From Fodinisporobacter ferrooxydans (GTDB lineage: Bacteria; Bacillota; Bacilli; Tumebacillales; MYW30-H2), in NCBI RefSeq assembly GCF_022818495.1, contig NZ_CP089291.1, positions 2,095,001 through 2,159,000 of the forward strand: 64,000 nt of DNA, given 5' to 3'. The notes under the pieces were generated by a model, which worked only from the letters and a program-made list of their open reading frames with translations, made no database searches and was not told where the DNA came from. Positions 61,029-64,000 of the stretch are shown piece by piece (the first letter of the stretch is position 1; each line of letters begins with the position of its first letter). The translations under genes and the position numbers were made by a program.

Positions 61029-62039
61029 TTAAAGTTGAATGGGTCTGGTGCTTTCACGGGGGACCAGATGATGCATGACATTGATATGATGCGCAATGTG
61101 ATCCTGTTCGCCTTTGCAGAGTTTGATCAAATTCCGTGTAGCAGTCATCCCGATTTCAATGGCAGAGTATTCGATTGTAGACAACTTTGGGCGAATCAAT
61201 TTCGATAACTCGATTCCATCAAAACCAAATACGGATATGTCCTCGGGAACTCGATATCCATGATCCGTAAGATAGGCGATGGCACCGATGGCCATCGAGT
61301 CGGTTGCGCAAAAAACGGCTGTTGGCAAAGGATCGTTTTCGAGGATGGCTGCCATAGCTTTACTCCCATCTTCTACAGATAAACTGCTTTCTGCAACCCA
61401 CTTTTCATTTACAGCGATTCCGAAATCGGCCAGTGCCTTCTGATAACCTTTAAAACGATCCCCCCAAATGGCTCCCCCGCTAATTCCACGGATCATGGCA
61501 ATCTGACGGTGGCCATTCTGCAGCAGATACGTGACTGCCTCATAAGAGGCTGTGATGTTGTCAACATGTACAGACGGAATGGAAGGGAAAGATGAAATCT
61601 GCCCTACAAGTACGACTGGGGTAAGATTTTTTTGGACAATCTCTAAATGTTGCTCCTCCCATTGATTTCCCATAAAGATGATGCCTTGTACAGGTAAATT
61701 GCTAAATAAATCTATATAATGCAGCTCATTTTCCATTGAACCATCGGATAATCCAATCACCGTATCATATCCATACAACTTACAGATTCTATTAATTCCA
61801 ACAATTAAATCATCGAGAACCGTATTGCTATACTGTGGACATATAACGCCTATCAAAAGTCGATCTTGTTGCCGAGATAAGGTTTGTACGACAAAAGGAA
61901 GATAGTTTTTTTCTTTTAAGACATTCAGAACACGTTTGCGAATTTCCTCATTTACAGGCTTGCTGTTGTTGATGACTCTGGAGACTGTTGACGTCGAGAC
62001 TCCAGCCAATTGGGCAATCTCCTTGAGCGTGATTTTCAA
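61029..62039 (-). CDS. LacI-family transcriptional regulator
   Basis: The product has 336 residues. The N-terminal HTH (ITLKEIAQLAGVSTSTVSRVINNSKPVNEEIR) is followed by a periplasmic-binding-like sensor domain with IGVICPQYSNTVLDD, DGIELSKLIRPKLSTIEYS and HHLVPRESTRP. It probably controls the adjacent divergent sugar transporter. The TTG start matches the usual LacI N-terminus; a GTG three codons earlier is possible. The effector sugar is unknown. Confidence 0.9.
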   Translation of the reverse strand: MKITLKEIAQLAGVSTSTVSRVINNSKPVNEEIRKRVLNVLKEKNYLPFVVQTLSRQQDRLLIGVICPQYSNTVLDDLIVGINRICKLYGYDTVIGLSDGSMENELHYIDLFSNLPVQGIIFMGNQWEEQHLEIVQKNLTPVVLVGQISSFPSIPSVHVDNITASYEAVTYLLQNGHRQIAMIRGISGGAIWGDRFKGYQKALADFGIAVNEKWVAESSLSVEDGSKAMAAILENDPLPTAVFCATDSMAIGAIAYLTDHGYRVPEDISVFGFDGIELSKLIRPKLSTIEYSAIEIGMTATRNLIKLCKGEQDHIAHHINVMHHLVPRESTRPIQL

Positions 62040-62402
62040 TCCGACCACAACCTTATTTAAACTAAAATATACGTCTTGAGATTTGAGAAGTAATTAAATT
62101 GTATAACGTAACCTTGATCAAAAGCAAAATTACTGCGTTGACTCAGAATGCATTGGCTTATTAGGAAATTATAAATCATGCAATATTTATATTTGGGAAA
62201 TTATAAAACATAAAATATTCAAATAGGAAATAATTTTTCCTGAATGGAAATACTTTAAATTCATTAAAATGTCGTAATCAATCGGGATTTATAGAGAAAT
62301 TATTTCGTTGACCCAGGAAATATTATGTCATATAATAATCTCATAGGCAAGAAATTTTCCTATTGGAATGCTTTCTTGTTATAAAAAAGGGGAGTTGGTC
62401 AC
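62040..62402. other. Divergent control region of the LacI-family gene and sugar-binding protein
   Basis: This 363-bp AT-rich region has no gene. TTGACTCAGAATGCATTGGC near 62138 and TTGACCCAGGAAATATTATG near 62310 each begin with a -35-like TTGACnCAG. I see no certain LacI operator, although repeated GGAAATTAT motifs (62164, 62198) may be bound. Confidence 0.4.
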
Positions 62403-63740
62403 ATGGTTGATAGCAAGAAAATTGCACGATGGATTCGAAAATCAACAATGCTTGGTGTTGCTGCTGCTTTAACAGTATCGTTGACTGCATGTGGAGGAAG
62501 TTCAACAAACAATGCAGCAAGTCCAAGCGGCAGTTCTACGAAAGCGTCTTCACCCGTAAGCATCATTATTACAAACGGTAAAGGGGAAATTGACGCTCAA
62601 TTCAAACAAGCAGCGAAGGAGTTTATGAAAACCAATCCGAACATCCACGTTGAAGTGGATTCGATCGCTGTTGGGGATACATTGAATATTTATGATAAAC
62701 TGACAGCTTCCGGGAAAACGGTTACGATGGCCATGTTTGACCCGTACTCCGTCTTGCATAAATACAAAGACGTAGGAATTGATCTTTCCAACGAGAAATG
62801 GAACGCTGAAACAACACAGGCAATCAAGAACGCAAAGGGACAGGTCATTGGCTTCCCGTTTGCAATCGAAGGTTTTGGGCTTGTATACAATCAAAAAGTA
62901 GTGGAGAAAGCGGTAGGCGGAAAGTTTGACCCGTTCTCTATCAACACACGGGATAAATTGAAGAGCCTTCTCGACAAGATCAAGGCATCTGGTGTGAAGT
63001 ATCCCGTGGCTTATCAAACCGAAGCTTGGTCTGTCAGCAATCATTACAGTTCACAATTTTTGAATCAGGCAAGTGATCCGAACACCATTTTAGACCAATT
63101 GAAAGCCGGAAAATTGGATCTTACAAAAAATGCGGTGTGGAATGGCTATTATGACACGTTGGATTTATTAACTTCAAAAAAATACAACAAGTACGGAGAT
63201 CGCCCGCTTGGTCAATATTATGACGATGCGCACGTATCTGTTGGAAAAGGAGAATCAGCCATCCTGTTCAATGGTGACTGGGCATTCGATTCGCTGCATG
63301 CGGTTGCTGGCGACAATTTCGGATTTATGCCGGTTCCAGTCGACAACAACCCGAATAACCCGCTTAACAATAAAATTGCAGTCGGTCCAACACAAGTCAT
63401 GGTGATTAACAAAAAGGCTTCTCCGGCGCAGCAGGCGGCAGCAAAAAAATTCCTAAATTGGCTTGTGTTTGACAAAGCGGGACAAGACTTTTTGGTAAAT
63501 AAAGCACAAGTCATCTCTGCTTTCAAAAACAATCCGTACAAAGTGACAAACCCATTGGGTGTTGCGATCAGCAACGCGATTCAGCAAGGCAAGACAATGC
63601 CGTTCAGTACCAACTATATCAACCCGGCAGACTGGACTACGATCATTGGACCTGAAGTTCAAAAATATATCGCGAAACAAGAAACCAGAGCAGACTTGGC
63701 AAAAGCCATAGAGTCCTACTATACAAGTCATCAGGGTTAA
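62403..63740 (+). CDS. Sugar-type ABC transporter substrate-binding lipoprotein
   Basis: The 445-residue precursor has lipobox LTAC (Cys near 30) and a Ser/Ala/Thr-rich linker. The SBP_bac_1 domain contains VIGFPFAIEGFGLVYNQKVV, GESAILFNGDWAFD and NKIAVGPTQVMVINKKASPAQQAAAKKFLNWL. It resembles oligosaccharide-binding proteins of the CUT1 group. It lies divergent to a LacI-type regulator, and permease genes should follow beyond the window. AAGGGGAG precedes the ATG. Confidence 0.9.
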   Translation: MVDSKKIARWIRKSTMLGVAAALTVSLTACGGSSTNNAASPSGSSTKASSPVSIIITNGKGEIDAQFKQAAKEFMKTNPNIHVEVDSIAVGDTLNIYDKLTASGKTVTMAMFDPYSVLHKYKDVGIDLSNEKWNAETTQAIKNAKGQVIGFPFAIEGFGLVYNQKVVEKAVGGKFDPFSINTRDKLKSLLDKIKASGVKYPVAYQTEAWSVSNHYSSQFLNQASDPNTILDQLKAGKLDLTKNAVWNGYYDTLDLLTSKKYNKYGDRPLGQYYDDAHVSVGKGESAILFNGDWAFDSLHAVAGDNFGFMPVPVDNNPNNPLNNKIAVGPTQVMVINKKASPAQQAAAKKFLNWLVFDKAGQDFLVNKAQVISAFKNNPYKVTNPLGVAISNAIQQGKTMPFSTNYINPADWTTIIGPEVQKYIAKQETRADLAKAIESYYTSHQG

Positions 63741-63988
63741 TCCGTGACGGGATCTGTATAAGAGGATGTTCAAAACGTAGTCAAAACTCCACGGCGGATT
63801 GCTTTGCCGAATCCCAAAAAGGCTTACTCATGTACCAAACACGTACACTCCGTCACCTTTTCGTGCTTCGGCTTCACACTCCTTGTGTCTTACTTGGCCA
63901 CGTTTTACGCACTATAAGAAAAGCTGCTGAGTGGGCGAGTACATATCTCGCCCATTTGTATTTAACTTTAGGTTAGGATGTGAAACGA
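63741..63988. other. Intergenic stretch of unusual composition behind the binding-protein gene
   Basis: No gene is visible. The block has more G and C than other intergenic DNA, with short inverted repeats such as CGGC..GCCG near 63793-63810. It may be a dispersed intergenic repeat, which a single window cannot show. Confidence 0.35.
63932..63958 (+). terminator. Stem-loop before the next transporter gene
   Basis: TGGGCGAG pairs with CTCGCCCA around ACATAT-type loop bases, followed by TTTG. It probably limits read-through from the binding-protein gene into the permease genes. Confidence 0.6.
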
Positions 63989-64000
63989 ATGAACGGTCGA
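63989..64000 (+). CDS. Start of a further gene, partial (expected sugar permease)
   Basis: AGGATGTGAAACGA precedes ATG, and four codons are visible before the window ends. Position behind the binding protein suggests a permease, but the sequence itself is too short to tell. Confidence 0.3.

Overview
The window comes from a low-to-moderate GC, endospore-forming member of the Bacillota (Firmicutes). CotD-like, YtaF-like and Spo0E-like proteins, AGGAGG-type ribosome binding sites, frequent TTG/GTG starts, a CcpA-type cre box and the rRNA sequence all fit a Bacillales/Alicyclobacillaceae-like host. I cannot name the genus from the sequence alone.

Layout. 1-8 kb: housekeeping and sporulation genes (PolA-type 5'-3' exonuclease, YtaF, a LysR regulator joined in frame to a thioredoxin, small membrane proteins, CotD, a Spo0E-like phosphatase, MYG1 family, DNA polymerase IV). 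8.3-14.1 kb: a complete rrn operon (promoter, 16S, spacer without tRNA, 23S, 5S, tRNA-Val, terminator). 14.8-29.2 kb: an aerobic phenylacetate (paa) cluster: EthD-like protein, two PaaI-like thioesterases, a deletion remnant of an enoyl-CoA hydratase, paaK, paaF, paaG, paaH, a divergent hydroxyacyl-CoA dehydrogenase, two thiolases, a PaaX regulator, paaABCD and an aldehyde dehydrogenase. paaE and a paaZ fusion are not seen. 29.4-37.7 kb: tRNA-Ala, a glutamine-type ABC transporter, a soluble multi-PAS histidine kinase, a 5'-deoxynucleotidase-like protein, and thiC behind a TPP riboswitch and terminator.

37.7-60.9 kb is a defence island. It holds a type I-B operon (cas8-cas7-cas5-cas3-cas6, a cas6 remnant, an MNT/HEPN remnant, a cas4-cas1 fusion, cas2), a leader, an array of 72 repeats and 71 spacers, and then a type III-A-like operon (cas6, cas10, csm2, csm3, csm4, CARF-HEPN csm6). 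The III-A operon has no csm5, and its Cas10 has no recognisable HD nuclease motif while keeping GGDD. It should therefore act mainly through Csm3 RNA cleavage and cyclic-oligoadenylate signalling to the Csm6-like RNase. Only one array is visible, so both effectors probably share it.

The most interesting segment is the roughly 400 bp between thiC and cas8. It contains a solo degenerate CRISPR repeat with its own promoter-like sequence, a pseudo-spacer whose first 14 nt match (except position 6) a site just downstream that is preceded by TCA, and a 46-residue hydrophobic ORF whose Shine-Dalgarno sequence is buried in a hairpin. This is the architecture expected for a CRISPR-repressed toxin-antitoxin (CreTA-like) or a Cascade-guided cas autoregulator (CreR-like). 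61-64 kb: a LacI-family regulator divergent from a sugar-type ABC transporter lipoprotein, followed by the first codons of a further gene.
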